A DNA stretch of 64,000 nucleotides from Agaribacillus sp965228415 (GTDB lineage: Bacteria > Bacteroidota > Bacteroidia > Cytophagales > Cyclobacteriaceae): contig OZ245814.1 of NCBI GenBank assembly GCA_965228415.1, positions 5,208,001 through 5,272,000 of the forward strand. The letters run 5' to 3'. The notes beneath the pieces were generated by a model, which worked only from the letters and a program-made list of their open reading frames with translations, made no database searches and was not told the DNA's origin. Numbering within the stretch: position 1 is the stretch's first letter; every line of letters begins with the position of its first letter. A program made the translations under genes and the position numbers. Positions 17,721 through 27,158 of this stretch are shown piece after piece.

Positions 17721-18674
17721 TTACTGCATCAACTCAAGTAATTCAACGTCAAATACTAAAATGGAGTTCGGTGTGATCTTTTCACCGGCGCCTCTTTCTC
17801 CATAAGCCAACGGTGATGGGATAAAAATGGTGGCTTTGGAACCAACATTCAACAAGCCGATACCTTCATCCCAACCAAAAATAACCTGGCCTACCCCCAG
17901 TTGGAAAGTAAAGGGCTGATAAGGTCTGTTGGCAACGTGTACTCCGGCAGCCTTGGCTGCCGCTTCATCGTTGGTATCAAATACAGTTCCATCCAGTAAT
18001 TTTCCAGTGTAATTCACTTTGACCATATCGCCTGCTGCCGGCTTTTCACCGCTACCCTGTTCAGAGATAATGTATCTTATGCCGCTTTCTGTAGTCTGTG
18101 CCTCCAGGTTGTTTTCAGCCAGATATTGGTCAATAGTGTTCCCTTGTTCTTCTATAAGTTCTTTACCATTCTCCAGGATACTTTTCCTGGTTAACTCCAT
18201 TTGTTTTTTTCTTTGAATGGTTTGCCATTCGCTTACTTTTTCCCGGTATTGTTCCTCCGTAAGAATATCCTCCAGGCCTGCCTGAACCGTAATAACACTT
18301 TGCTCCGTCAATTCAGGGGGCAATTGATTTTTAAATAAGGCTTTGGCAGGAATTTTAAATATGGCGCTGTCTCCTTTGTCCATCAGATTAAAACAATCTT
18401 CAAAAGACTTTGTGGAACCCCACGACGAATCCTTCCTCATTACAAAAGGCGTTCCCATTTCCAGAGTACTTCCCAGAACAGAGTCATTTTCGTTCTTATA
18501 AATAACGTTGAAGGTAATATAATCTCCATCTTTAGTTTTCTCTCCGTCAACATCCGTTACAAATTCATAAGTCATTCCTCCTTCCAGGGTTCCTGACGGT
18601 TTGTTTTCACAGGCTGCAAGACTGATAATTATCAGTCCCGAAACCATCCAAATAATATTTTTAGCTCTCAACAT
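17721..18674 (-). CDS. FKBP-type peptidyl-prolyl isomerase lipoprotein
   Basis: A protein of 317 residues with a lipobox near the start (IISLAACENKPSG). The N-terminal half has a weak FKBP-like region (GDYITFNVIYKNEND, CFNLMDKGDSAIFKIPAKALF), then a helical linker. The C-terminal half is a clear FKBP domain (VKVNYTGKLLDGTVFDTND, VIFGWDEGIGLLNVGSKATIFIPSPLAYGERG, ILVFDVELLEL). The start overlaps the end of the DHH phosphoesterase gene by 14 bp, so translation is probably coupled. It likely acts in the periplasm as a folding catalyst alongside its neighbour. Confidence 0.87.
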   Translation of the reverse strand: MLRAKNIIWMVSGLIIISLAACENKPSGTLEGGMTYEFVTDVDGEKTKDGDYITFNVIYKNENDSVLGSTLEMGTPFVMRKDSSWGSTKSFEDCFNLMDKGDSAIFKIPAKALFKNQLPPELTEQSVITVQAGLEDILTEEQYREKVSEWQTIQRKKQMELTRKSILENGKELIEEQGNTIDQYLAENNLEAQTTESGIRYIISEQGSGEKPAAGDMVKVNYTGKLLDGTVFDTNDEAAAKAAGVHVANRPYQPFTFQLGVGQVIFGWDEGIGLLNVGSKATIFIPSPLAYGERGAGEKITPNSILVFDVELLELMQ

Positions 18675-19707
18675 TGGTTGTATATGGTTTTTTAATATGA
18701 GGATTTAGTTTTTCTTTATATTGAAGAAGTAATTCTTCAAAGCGTTTAATAGTGTCTGGCAGGGACAAATTTGATTTGCCGCCAGCTGCATTTTTGTGGC
18801 CACCTCCACCAAAGTGTTTTTTGGCAAATTCATTTACCGAAAAGTCACCTACTGATCTGAAAGACATTTTAATAATATCTTTCCTGTCGATAATGACAAC
18901 GGCAAAAACAATTCCTTCAATGGAAAGCCCGTAATTAACTAAGCCCTCGGTATCTCCGGTTTTTGAGTTGAATCTTGACAATTCTTCCGCACTAATGGAT
19001 ATATAAGCGGTATTGTATTCCTTTAAGACTACCAGTTTTTCACTTAAAGCATAACCGATGAGTTTTAATTTTTCCAGTGAACTGGTATCGTAGATCAGAC
19101 GGCTTACTTTAGATACATCTGCACCCTTTTCCATTAAAGCCGCAGTAATTCGATGAACATTTTTGGTGGTATTGGGATGCCTGAATGACCCTGTGTCAGT
19201 CATAATTCCGGCGTAAAGACATTCTGCGATGTCTTTATCAATATAATTTTCTTCACCCATTTCCACGATTAACTCATAGAGCAGTTCGGTTGTTGCAGCG
19301 GCCTTGGTAGACCATTTGGTGAAATCTGCAAAATCTTCAGGGTCCAGGTGATGATCAATTAAAACTTTTACGGCCGACGATTGCCTTACCTTTTCACCCA
19401 GTTCATTGATACGATGTAAACTGGAAAAATCAAGGCAAAATATCACTTCTGCCTCTGAAATGATTTTATGTGAATTGGCTTCATTTTGCTGATTATAAAT
19501 AATAACCTCCTTATGACCCTTCATCCAGTGCAAAAATACGGGGTAGTCTGTAGGCGTAATAACAGAGACCTCATGGCCTTTTTTCTTTAAAAATGCCGCT
19601 AATCCTAAAGAAGAGCCCAAAGCATCTGCGTCAGGCTTGTGGTGAGTGGTAATTGCAACCTTCTTTGGTGAATCCAATAATTCCTTAAAAGCATCGAGGT
19701 TTTGCAT
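18661..19707 (-). CDS. DHH/DHHA1 phosphoesterase (NrnA-like)
   Basis: A protein of 348 residues. DHH-family motifs are visible in order: THHKPDADALGS (His23, Asp26, Asp28), the FCLDFSSLHRI segment, IDHHLDPEDF, and MTDTGSF. A DHHA1 domain ends in GGGGHKNAAGG starting at residue 300. These are the marks of NrnA/GdpP-type phosphoesterases, which degrade short oligonucleotides (nanoRNA), pAp or cyclic dinucleotides. No GGDEF or PAS domain is present, so the stand-alone NrnA type is favoured. It is the first gene of a likely operon with the two FKBP lipoproteins. Confidence 0.9.
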   Translation of the reverse strand: MQNLDAFKELLDSPKKVAITTHHKPDADALGSSLGLAAFLKKKGHEVSVITPTDYPVFLHWMKGHKEVIIYNQQNEANSHKIISEAEVIFCLDFSSLHRINELGEKVRQSSAVKVLIDHHLDPEDFADFTKWSTKAAATTELLYELIVEMGEENYIDKDIAECLYAGIMTDTGSFRHPNTTKNVHRITAALMEKGADVSKVSRLIYDTSSLEKLKLIGYALSEKLVVLKEYNTAYISISAEELSRFNSKTGDTEGLVNYGLSIEGIVFAVVIIDRKDIIKMSFRSVGDFSVNEFAKKHFGGGGHKNAAGGKSNLSLPDTIKRFEELLLQYKEKLNPHIKKPYTTNVES

Positions 19708-19856
19708 AAACCAAAAAACACCCCATTACCATGAGGTATCCCTAAATTGTGAAATGCAAAAGTGATACAAAAATTTCAAAAACAAAAATTAAAATTTTTC
19801 TACAGGCGGTAAAAGATGTTTTTCCTGAAATTAAAGACATTTATTAAATAATCTTA

Positions 19857-19864
19857 TAATTTTG
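19857..19864 (+). promoter_or_regulatory. Candidate -7 element of ndk promoter
   Basis: TAATTTTG matches TAnnTTTG and lies 28 bp before the ndk ATG. No strong -33 TTTG was seen at ideal distance. Confidence 0.4.
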
Positions 19865-19892
19865 CCCCCTGAAAATCTAGAAATTGAAAAAA

Positions 19893-20312
19893 ATGGCAGA
19901 AAACAGAACATTTACCATGATTAAACCCGATGCTGTTGAGGCGGGAAATATTGGTGCGATAACGAAAATGATTGAAAATGCTGGGTTTAAAATTGTTTCG
20001 ATGAAATATACCAGGCTCACTAAACAAAGGGCAGGGCAATTTTATGAGGTTCATCGAGAGAGGCCATTTTATGAAGATCTGTGCGATTACATGTCTTCCG
20101 GCCCTATTGTGGCTATGATTCTGGAAAAAAATAATGCTGTGGCGGATTTCAGAACCTTAATTGGAGCCACTAACCCCGCCGAGGCAGCAGAAGGAACCAT
20201 CAGGAAACTCTTTGCTACTTCCATTGAAGCCAATGCTGTCCACGGATCCGACTCTGATGACAACGCAAAAATCGAAGGGAGTTTCTTCTTTTCAGATCTT
20301 GAGCAGTATTAA
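19893..20312 (+). CDS. ndk: Nucleoside diphosphate kinase
   Basis: A protein of 139 residues from the ATG at 19893 (a TTG at 19884 would add three residues). It has the RTFTMIKPDAVE start, the RPFYEDLCDYMSSGPIVAMIL stretch and the active-site NAVHGSDSDDNA with phospho-accepting His117. NDK transfers phosphate from ATP to NDPs to balance NTP pools. It stands as a single plus-strand gene between minus-strand operons, with its own -7 element. Two or three extra residues in the last third compared with E. coli are usual in Bacteroidota. Confidence 0.96.
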   Translation: MAENRTFTMIKPDAVEAGNIGAITKMIENAGFKIVSMKYTRLTKQRAGQFYEVHRERPFYEDLCDYMSSGPIVAMILEKNNAVADFRTLIGATNPAEAAEGTIRKLFATSIEANAVHGSDSDDNAKIEGSFFFSDLEQY

Positions 20313-20391
20313 TCGAGCCTGTCGACGATTTTTGAAAATATAGTAGCAGCACAGCACGATTCAGCGTGTATTAGTCCATAGGACCGCGGCG

Positions 20392-21501
20392 TCAAGCATC
20401 TTGACGAGCATCATCGGAAGGTAGGTCCTTTTTTCCCTGTTTTTTAAAAAATACTCTTTTAATCCACCTCGGGAGGAATATAGCACCTAGAAGTAAAAAC
20501 GGGTAGTAGGACAATATGCGCCACAAAACCATGGTGACCAGTGTGTAATCTTGTAGGTATCTGGCAAAAAAAGCCTCAAAAAAATACTCCGCAAACCCAC
20601 TTCCGCCAGGTGTGGGTGCAATAAGCATCGTTATCCACAGGATAATCTGCCGGGAATAGATGATGATATGGTCCATCAATGAGTTTTCGGAATAGGCTTC
20701 GATCAACAGATTTAATTGTAGGTATCTTACTGACCAAATAAAGATCGTGACCAGGGAAATATTTATCCAATAATTTAATCTTTTTCCCCTTAAGTTAGCG
20801 GAGGCCCATATGATTTCGTTGCCATATTCATAGGCGCGGTAGCGCCATTTTTTCAAATACCGGATGGAGGTTACCTTTAGTAGAAACCATTTGAAGGCCC
20901 TGGGCCGCACAAACAGCGCATAAAACATGATAAACGTATATACCATAATCAGCAAGTAACTCACATAAAATACGGGTTTTAATCCTCCGAATAGTAAATT
21001 ACTTTCTTCAAGGCCATCAATGGTAGTAAGGTTACTGGGGAACATGGCATCGGGGGCAGCGATCAGCGATATGAAGGCGGCTACCACAAAAAATAAATTA
21101 TCAAGAATGGCGGTCAACATTACAAAAGCCAGTGATTTACCCAGGTTGATGCCCTCTTTTAACAGAATAAAGACTGCTACTGCCGTCCCCCCAACTACAG
21201 AGGGTGTAACGGCCGACGCAAATTCCCATAAAATGATGATATACAAGGAACTACCCCAGGAGAGCTCCTCACTGGAAATCGCCCGGATTCTATACATGTA
21301 GCCCAGGAATCTGGCTAGTATAAGCAAAATGGCCAGTAGGAAAGGAATGGTCTTGGCGCTAAAAATCAGGTTTAGATTATCGTAGGTAATGGAATCATCC
21401 GTATAAAACCTGTAAAATACAATGGCAATACCAAATAGAATTGGGATCCAGACCTTATTGGGATTGAGCGTTTTAAATATCTTTTTTGAATCCAGCTCCA
21501 T
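20392..21501 (-). CDS. LPG synthase TM-like / UPF0104 family membrane protein
   Basis: A protein of 369 residues with about eight or nine membrane helices. Family marks include the EFASAVTPSVVGG segment, FVMLTAILDNLFF, and the late PTPGGSGFAEYFFEAFFARYL motif. This family (YbhN/AglD/MprF N-terminal-like) includes lipid flippase or integral membrane proteins of poorly defined role. It begins immediately next to the scpA stop with no gap and is likely translated from the same mRNA. No catalytic domain of MprF (GNAT-like) is present, so aminoacyl-lipid synthesis is not implied. Confidence 0.8.
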   Translation of the reverse strand: MELDSKKIFKTLNPNKVWIPILFGIAIVFYRFYTDDSITYDNLNLIFSAKTIPFLLAILLILARFLGYMYRIRAISSEELSWGSSLYIIILWEFASAVTPSVVGGTAVAVFILLKEGINLGKSLAFVMLTAILDNLFFVVAAFISLIAAPDAMFPSNLTTIDGLEESNLLFGGLKPVFYVSYLLIMVYTFIMFYALFVRPRAFKWFLLKVTSIRYLKKWRYRAYEYGNEIIWASANLRGKRLNYWINISLVTIFIWSVRYLQLNLLIEAYSENSLMDHIIIYSRQIILWITMLIAPTPGGSGFAEYFFEAFFARYLQDYTLVTMVLWRILSYYPFLLLGAIFLPRWIKRVFFKKQGKKDLPSDDARQDA

Positions 21502-22251
21502 TTATTCTACTAAGGCTTCTTCGAGAATTTCAATCCAGAAATTATTGAATCCAATACCCAAACTCATGGTGATTTTGCGAAGTTGGAGTAGTTCTAAAAT
21601 AGCGAGGAAATTAAAAATGACCGCAATTTTATTGGTTTCAAAATCAATCACCTCCAAAAATGAAAGCTTTTTTTTCTTGGTTAGTTTGTTAATTAAAAAT
21701 GTTTTTTGGTTCTCAACCGTATATGGATATTGTACCACTTCGTGAGCGGGTTTTTTCTGCTCATACTCATACCGAACCATGACTTTTTGGAATACCTTCA
21801 GAAGTTTATATAGATCGATATTTTGCAATTCTGCCTCTACATTGGAAATTTCCGACAGTGCTCTGATTTCCTTCAACACATTCCCTCTTTTCTCCCGGGA
21901 AAGCCGGTTGCCTTCCATGGTAGTCAACTCATTAATGACGGATTTGTATTTTTTATATTCCAACAAATGCTTCACCAGCTCCTCCCTGGGATCAATTTCA
22001 TTGCCCTCTTCATCGAGCTGTGGTCTAGGCAGCAGCATTTTGGCCTTTATCTTCATGAGCGTGGCGGCAACTAAAATGAACTCGCTGGCGACTTCAATGT
22101 TCATTTTTTCCAAATGCTTCAGGTAATCTAAAAAATCGTCGGTTATTTTGGCAATCGGAATGTCATAAATATCCAGCTCATCCCTTTCAATAAAGAAAAG
22201 CAGGAGATCAAATGGTCCTTCAAAGAGTGGTAGTTTTATTTCGAAGCTCAA
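21502..22251 (-). CDS. scpA: Segregation and condensation protein A
   Basis: A protein of 249 residues. The N-terminus has the kleisin signature of ScpA (KLPLFEGPFDLLLFFIERDELDIYDIPIAKITDDFL). The middle has LVAATLMKIKAKMLLPRP, and the C-terminus has a winged-helix domain (FNFLAILELLQLRKITMS). ScpA bridges SMC heads together with ScpB in chromosome condensation and segregation. scpB is not in the window. It is divergent from dxs. Confidence 0.93.
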   Translation of the reverse strand: MSFEIKLPLFEGPFDLLLFFIERDELDIYDIPIAKITDDFLDYLKHLEKMNIEVASEFILVAATLMKIKAKMLLPRPQLDEEGNEIDPREELVKHLLEYKKYKSVINELTTMEGNRLSREKRGNVLKEIRALSEISNVEAELQNIDLYKLLKVFQKVMVRYEYEQKKPAHEVVQYPYTVENQKTFLINKLTKKKKLSFLEVIDFETNKIAVIFNFLAILELLQLRKITMSLGIGFNNFWIEILEEALVE

Positions 22252-22407
22252 GAGTCAAACAATAAGGATTAATCCTGTGAATTCTTCAAAGATATTACTT
22301 CTCAGGCTAAATAGTAATTGCAAATAAAAAAAAATGTAATTTTGCATGATTTTAGAAAATTTACGGTAACATTTCAGAGTTATTAAACTTTTCGTACATT
22401 AGGTTGT

Positions 22408-22415
22408 TAAATTTG
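22408..22415 (+). promoter_or_regulatory. Candidate -7 element of dxs promoter
   Basis: TAAATTTG matches TAnnTTTG and ends 17 bp before the dxs ATG. A second match (TAATTTTG, 22337-22344) lies further upstream in the scpA-dxs divergent gap. Confidence 0.4.
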
Positions 22416-22432
22416 CATCAGAAGAATTTTGT

Positions 22433-24355
22433 ATGTTAATAAAAGCCGGCCCCTTACTTGCTGCAATTGATAAGCCAGCAGATCTCAGAAAACTTGATAA
22501 ATCCCAACTTGTACAGGTAAGTTCCGAATTGAGACAATTTATTATCGACAATGTCTCGGTGTATGGAGGACACTTTGGCGCAAGTCTGGGTGTGGTTGAA
22601 ATGACGGTGGCGTTGCATTATGTATTTAATACGCCAGTGGATCAGTTGGTGTGGGATGTGGGACACCAGGCTTATGGGCATAAAATTCTTACGGGACGAA
22701 AAGACCAGTTTTATACGAACAGGTTATATAAAGGACTCTCCGGATTTCCCAAAAGAAAAGAAAGCGATTATGATACTTTTGGCGTTGGCCACTCCTCCAC
22801 ATCCATTTCGGCTGCGCTTGGTATGGCCGTGGCCTCCAAATACAAAGGCGATGCAGAGAAACAGCACATTGCCGTTATAGGTGATGGCGCTATGACCGGA
22901 GGGATTGCCTTTGAAGCTATGAATCAGGCCGGGGTTACCAATACTAATCTTTTGATAATCCTCAATGACAATTGCATGTCTATTGATCCCAACGTGGGGG
23001 CCTTAAAAGATTATTTAACAGATATAACTACCTCGCAGGCATATAATAAGGTCAGGGATGAGGTCTGGAACCTGCTTGGGAAAATGAGCAAATTTGGTTC
23101 CAGTGCCAGGGAAATCGCTTCAAAAGTGGAAACTTCCATCAAGTCGTTTCTGATCAAGCCCAGTAACCTTTTCGAATCTTTGAACCTGCGGTATTTCGGC
23201 CCTATTGATGGTCACGATGTCAACCACATGGTGAACATTTTTAATGACCTAAAGAAAATACCGGGCCCCAAATTATTGCATTGTGTTACTGTCAAAGGAA
23301 AGGGATACGGACCGGCTGAAAAGGATCAGACCAAGTGGCATGCCCCGGGCAAATTTGATAAAGTGACCGGTGAGATCCGAAAAAAAGTTCCAACCGTAGC
23401 CCAGGCACCCAAATATCAGCAGGTATTTGGCCATACCATCGTCGAATTGGCGAAGAAAAATGATAAAATCATTGGTATTACGCCGGCCATGCCGTCAGGA
23501 TCCTCACTGAACGTTATGATGAAAGAAATGCCGGACCGCGCATTTGACGTCGACATAGCGGAGCAACATGCCGTGACCTTTTCGGCGGGATTAGCAACAC
23601 AGGGGCTGGTGCCATTTTGCAATATCTATAGTACTTTCATGCAAAGAGGCTATGACCAGGTAATACACGATGTATGCATTCAAAACCTTCACGTAGTATT
23701 TTGCCTGGATAGGGCAGGTTTTGCCGGAGCCGATGGTCCTACGCATCATGGGGCCTATGATTTGGCTTATATGCGCTGTATTCCAAATATTGTGGTCTCT
23801 GCCCCAATGAATGAAGAGGAATTAAGAAATTTAATGTATACCGCCCAACTGCCGAGAGAAGGTGCCTTCAGCATCAGATACCCCAGGGGCAAGGGGATTA
23901 TGCCCAACTGGCAAACACCCATGAAGGAAATTAAAGTAGGTACCGGCCGCGTTATTAAGGAAGGAGAAGATCTGGCCATATTAACCATTGGTCACGTTGG
24001 CAATTATGCCATTCAGGTTACAGAGCAACTGGCGCAAGAAGGTATTTATCCGGGTCATTATGACATGCGCTTTGTAAAACCACTCGACGAAGCGTTGTTA
24101 CATGATATTTTCTCCAGGTATAAGAATATTGTCACCGTAGAAGATGGCTGTGTGACAGGCGGATTCGGTAGCGCCATATTGGAGTTTATGAGCGAACATA
24201 ATTATGTCGCAAAAGTTAAAAGATTGGGGATTCCAGATAGGGTGGTGGAGCATGGCGAGCAAATTGAGCTACACAATGAATGTGGATTTGGCCCCGAAGG
24301 AATTGCAAAAACGGTGCGTCAAATGCTGATAGCCGACCTGGCAGATAAGACCTGA
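22433..24355 (+). CDS. dxs: 1-deoxy-D-xylulose-5-phosphate synthase
   Basis: A protein of 640 residues. The thiamine diphosphate motif is GDGAMTGG (150-157) ending at the NDN near residue 180. The GHQAYGHKILTGR and FGVGHSSTSISAALGMA segments and the transketolase-like middle (AEQHAVTFSAGLATQGL, DRAGFAGADGPTHHG) are all present. It condenses pyruvate and glyceraldehyde-3-phosphate in the first step of the MEP isoprenoid pathway. The length is normal. A hydrolase gene follows 7 bp later and is likely co-transcribed. Confidence 0.97.
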   Translation: MLIKAGPLLAAIDKPADLRKLDKSQLVQVSSELRQFIIDNVSVYGGHFGASLGVVEMTVALHYVFNTPVDQLVWDVGHQAYGHKILTGRKDQFYTNRLYKGLSGFPKRKESDYDTFGVGHSSTSISAALGMAVASKYKGDAEKQHIAVIGDGAMTGGIAFEAMNQAGVTNTNLLIILNDNCMSIDPNVGALKDYLTDITTSQAYNKVRDEVWNLLGKMSKFGSSAREIASKVETSIKSFLIKPSNLFESLNLRYFGPIDGHDVNHMVNIFNDLKKIPGPKLLHCVTVKGKGYGPAEKDQTKWHAPGKFDKVTGEIRKKVPTVAQAPKYQQVFGHTIVELAKKNDKIIGITPAMPSGSSLNVMMKEMPDRAFDVDIAEQHAVTFSAGLATQGLVPFCNIYSTFMQRGYDQVIHDVCIQNLHVVFCLDRAGFAGADGPTHHGAYDLAYMRCIPNIVVSAPMNEEELRNLMYTAQLPREGAFSIRYPRGKGIMPNWQTPMKEIKVGTGRVIKEGEDLAILTIGHVGNYAIQVTEQLAQEGIYPGHYDMRFVKPLDEALLHDIFSRYKNIVTVEDGCVTGGFGSAILEFMSEHNYVAKVKRLGIPDRVVEHGEQIELHNECGFGPEGIAKTVRQMLIADLADKT

Positions 24356-24362
24356 ACCAGTT

Positions 24363-25136
24363 ATGTCAAGCATTTATGGCAAGGTATCCGGCCGGGGGCC
24401 GGCGGTAGTACTGCTTCATGGATTTTGTGAGACCCATCATATTTGGGATGAATTAAGCCGGGAAATGTCGGGCACCCACCAGGTATTATGCCCCGACTTG
24501 CCGGGATTTGGTGACAGCCCTCTGAAGATTAAAAGTTTTTCCCTGGAATATATAGCCGATGAGCTTAAAGACTGGCTTGCCCTGAGACAGGTTACCGTCT
24601 GTACTATTATTGGCCATTCCCTCGGCGGTTATGTGGCATTGGCCTTTGCCAAAAAATATCCGGGAATGATTGAAAAAATAGGCTTATTTCATTCCTCTAT
24701 CTACGAAGACGACCCACTTAAAAAATCCACCCGGGATAAAACCATTGATTTCATCAATAAAAACGGTATGGATGCCTTTGTTGATTCTTTTTTCCACAAT
24801 TTATTTTATGCGCCCAATTTATCGCAACCTCCTATTAAGGAAAAACTGGAGGCCATTTCAGCAAGGGCCAAGTTGTTGAAATCTTCAGCTGTAAACGCAT
24901 ATTTATCGGCTATGAAAAACAGAGAGGATAGCAGGAAGTGGATAAGTACTTTTACCAAACCTGTTTTGTTCATAGCGGGATCCGAAGACGGTGCCGTACC
25001 GATCGAGGTGAGCCGCGAACAGGCTAAATTATCTCCCAAAATTGAATTTCATGAACTAAATAGTACAGGCCATATGGGAATGTTTGAAAGTCAATTCCAG
25101 GCTTTCGATATCGTTAAAAAATTTCTGGAAAAATAG
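24363..25136 (+). CDS. Alpha/beta hydrolase
   Basis: A protein of 257 residues of the alpha/beta hydrolase fold: VVLLHGFCETHHIWD with the oxyanion HG, the nucleophile elbow GHSLGGYVA, an acid in PVLFIAGSEDGAVP, and the catalytic His in STGHMGMFE. There is no signal peptide, so it is cytoplasmic. The substrate cannot be read from sequence; relatives include esterases and carboxylic-ester hydrolases. It is in an operon with dxs, but no functional link is established. Confidence 0.9.
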   Translation: MSSIYGKVSGRGPAVVLLHGFCETHHIWDELSREMSGTHQVLCPDLPGFGDSPLKIKSFSLEYIADELKDWLALRQVTVCTIIGHSLGGYVALAFAKKYPGMIEKIGLFHSSIYEDDPLKKSTRDKTIDFINKNGMDAFVDSFFHNLFYAPNLSQPPIKEKLEAISARAKLLKSSAVNAYLSAMKNREDSRKWISTFTKPVLFIAGSEDGAVPIEVSREQAKLSPKIEFHELNSTGHMGMFESQFQAFDIVKKFLEK

Positions 25137-25401
25137 CTGTTTCCCTTCTAAAAAGAATTAAAATATCACTTGCAGACGATTGACAAATAACTTACCTTCA
25201 ATAAGTTAATAGCCGGTTTTTTTACCAAAAATTGAATTTTGAAACCGATGTACTTTTTTATTCAATATTCATTGAATTGTATCTTAAAATAATCATAATA
25301 TTACATTTCAAATTGTGAGAATTATTATGAGAGCATGTATCAACACAATTATAAAAGAAGAGTTTATTTTCAATTTAGAATGCTTAAAAAAATAATGCGC
25401 T

Positions 25402-26154
25402 ATGGATAATAATATGCAAGATTTTCTAGCGGTTTGGAACGAAAATTTAGTGTTAGCAACACAAGTATTTTTGGGAGTCGGAATAATCATCCTGCTATAT
25501 CATGTGGTAAAACTAATTACTATTAAAGATTTCAAAAGCAAATATGATTACATTAACCAACAGGAAATAAAAATTCTGTGGTTGGGTATATTAGCTTTTA
25601 TCATTGCTGGGGCTGTATTTGCTAATACCCTGTGGGTGAAGTCAGAACCCATATGGTTCTTTGTAAGAATATTCATCACTATTAGTATGAGTATTATTGT
25701 AGGGGTTATCTTTTCGAACTCTTTGAAATTTTACTATCCATTTTATATCGAAAGGCGCCTGAAGAAACTGAGATATACTCCCCGAAAGTCTCCTAAAACA
25801 GGGAAACCTATGAAGTTATTAAGTGAAGATGAGGAAGATGTTTACCTTGATGAAGGTATGCAGGCAGAAGAAAACGTTTTCTCTGTAGACTACGATGTTT
25901 GGGTTGACGAAGAAACGGGTTATACTAAAATTGAAAAGTATGCAGGACACCTACATGCTTTACAATGTCCTGAGTGTAGCTATCAAACCTATAAGGTAGT
26001 AAGAGAAGAGATCATTAAATCTCCCACCACTGATGAAGAGGGTGAACTGGATAAGCATTATAAATGTATCTACTGCGGCAATAAGGGCAAAAAGACATTT
26101 AAGATTGCCCAGCTTAAAGAAAGCGATGAGCCAACTGAAATAGCCGCATCGTAA
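25402..26154 (+). CDS. Three-helix membrane protein with C-terminal zinc ribbon
   Basis: A protein of 250 residues, not recognised by name. Three hydrophobic helices lie at about residues 17-37, 55-76 and 81-102. They are followed by a basic stretch (RRLKKLRYTPRKSPKTGKP), an acidic stretch (SEDEEDVYLDE), and a zinc-ribbon-like domain with two cysteine knuckles (CPEC about residue 191; CIYCG about residue 226). The ribbon should face the cytoplasm if the basic region follows the positive-inside rule. It stands alone and ends 19 bp before a strong terminator. Function unknown; possible roles include membrane-linked nucleic-acid or protein binding. Confidence 0.6.
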   Translation: MDNNMQDFLAVWNENLVLATQVFLGVGIIILLYHVVKLITIKDFKSKYDYINQQEIKILWLGILAFIIAGAVFANTLWVKSEPIWFFVRIFITISMSIIVGVIFSNSLKFYYPFYIERRLKKLRYTPRKSPKTGKPMKLLSEDEEDVYLDEGMQAEENVFSVDYDVWVDEETGYTKIEKYAGHLHALQCPECSYQTYKVVREEIIKSPTTDEEGELDKHYKCIYCGNKGKKTFKIAQLKESDEPTEIAAS

Positions 26155-26172
26155 GCGCATAAAGAAATAGAG

Positions 26173-26204
26173 AAACCCTGACGGAAACGTCAGGGTTTTT
26201 TTTT
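26173..26204 (+). terminator. Intrinsic terminator after the zinc-ribbon membrane protein
   Basis: An 11-bp perfect stem AAACCCTGACG / CGTCAGGGTTT with a GAAA tetraloop (26184-26187), followed by a run of T. It lies 19 bp after the stop. Confidence 0.92.
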
Positions 26205-26340
26205 GACCTTCTCTGAACGATGCTAATTTTATGATAAAGAATATAGCCGTTTGGCTTGAATAATGATATGGATCAGACCACATTCGATTTATTTTTTATA
26301 AATTTATAGCTATAATATTGTTGATTAAATAGATCGAAAA

Positions 26341-26871
26341 ATGGCAATAAAAAGACCCTTTAATCTCCAAAAATGGATAGATGAAAACAGAGATATCCTC
26401 AAACCGCCAGTTGGCAATAAGAATCTGTATACTGAGGCGGGCGACTATATTGTGATGATTGTAGGTGGGCCAAACGCCAGAAAGGATTATCATTATAACG
26501 AAACAGAAGAATTGTTTTATCAACTGGAGGGAGATATTGTGGTTAAGATCCAGGAAGAAGGTAAAGCCGTAGAAGTGCCGATCAAAGCAGGTGAAATGTT
26601 TCTCCTTCCTGCCAAAATCCCACATTCGCCTATAAGGGGTGAGGGATCAATTGGTTTGGTTATTGAAAGGGTTAGAAAAGGAAGTGACCTGAAAGATGGT
26701 TTAATGTGGTTTTGTGATAAGTGTAACAATAAGCTGCATGATACCTACTTTCCCCTTAGAGATATTGAAAAAGATTTTTTGCCGCGCTTCAGGGAATTTT
26801 ACGCATCCGAAAGTTTAAGGACCTGTAGTAACTGTGGGTCAGTAATGGTTGCTGACGAGCGATTTGTGTAG
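26341..26871 (+). CDS. 3-hydroxyanthranilate 3,4-dioxygenase
   Basis: A cupin protein of 176 residues. Ferrous-iron ligands His51, Glu57 and His95 are all visible (DYHYNETEELFYQLEG; PAKIPHSPIRG). The C-terminal rubredoxin-like site has Cys125, Cys128, Cys162 and Cys165 (FCDKCNN; TCSNCGS), matching the well-studied bacterial enzyme. It opens the ring of 3-hydroxyanthranilate to give 2-amino-3-carboxymuconate semialdehyde in the kynurenine route, leading to quinolinate/NAD or to tryptophan breakdown. No other kynurenine gene is in the window. Expected length and start. Confidence 0.95.
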   Translation: MAIKRPFNLQKWIDENRDILKPPVGNKNLYTEAGDYIVMIVGGPNARKDYHYNETEELFYQLEGDIVVKIQEEGKAVEVPIKAGEMFLLPAKIPHSPIRGEGSIGLVIERVRKGSDLKDGLMWFCDKCNNKLHDTYFPLRDIEKDFLPRFREFYASESLRTCSNCGSVMVADERFV

Positions 26872-26924
26872 GCGCCATGCCATCTTTAAACTTGCAGCGG
26901 ACAGTGATTGCGATATCATGTAAA

Positions 26925-27107
26925 GTATGTGCTTTGTTTATAAACCTTATAAAGGGAAAACAGGTTCTGATAAAACCAAAAGCATTGATTTTAAAGAAAT
27001 CCCCACGGTTGTTGGATGGTTGACCTGAAGGTTTTCAAACAAATGAATTGCCGGTTTCAAGAAGCCGGGAGAGGCAAGTGCCGCTTAGACCAATATCCCG
27101 GGTTTTT
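26925..27107 (+). promoter_or_regulatory. Probable cobalamin riboswitch with terminator-like expression platform
   Basis: Elements similar to the cobalamin aptamer are seen in order: AAAGGGAA (about 26952), GGTT...AACC, CCCCACGGTTGT (about 27001), and the core-like AAGCCGGGAGA (27062 onward). The core near-match and the position before a BtuF-like gene support the call. A stem CCGGGA / TCCCGG (27065-27070 / 27096-27101) followed by GTTTTT overlaps the aptamer 3' side and could act as an off-switch terminator. Several positions deviate from consensus, so a covariance search is needed. Confidence 0.55.
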
Positions 27108-27158
27108 AATAATCACTATTATTTCATTATCATTGCCTCCTCAATTAAGTCTTAATAT

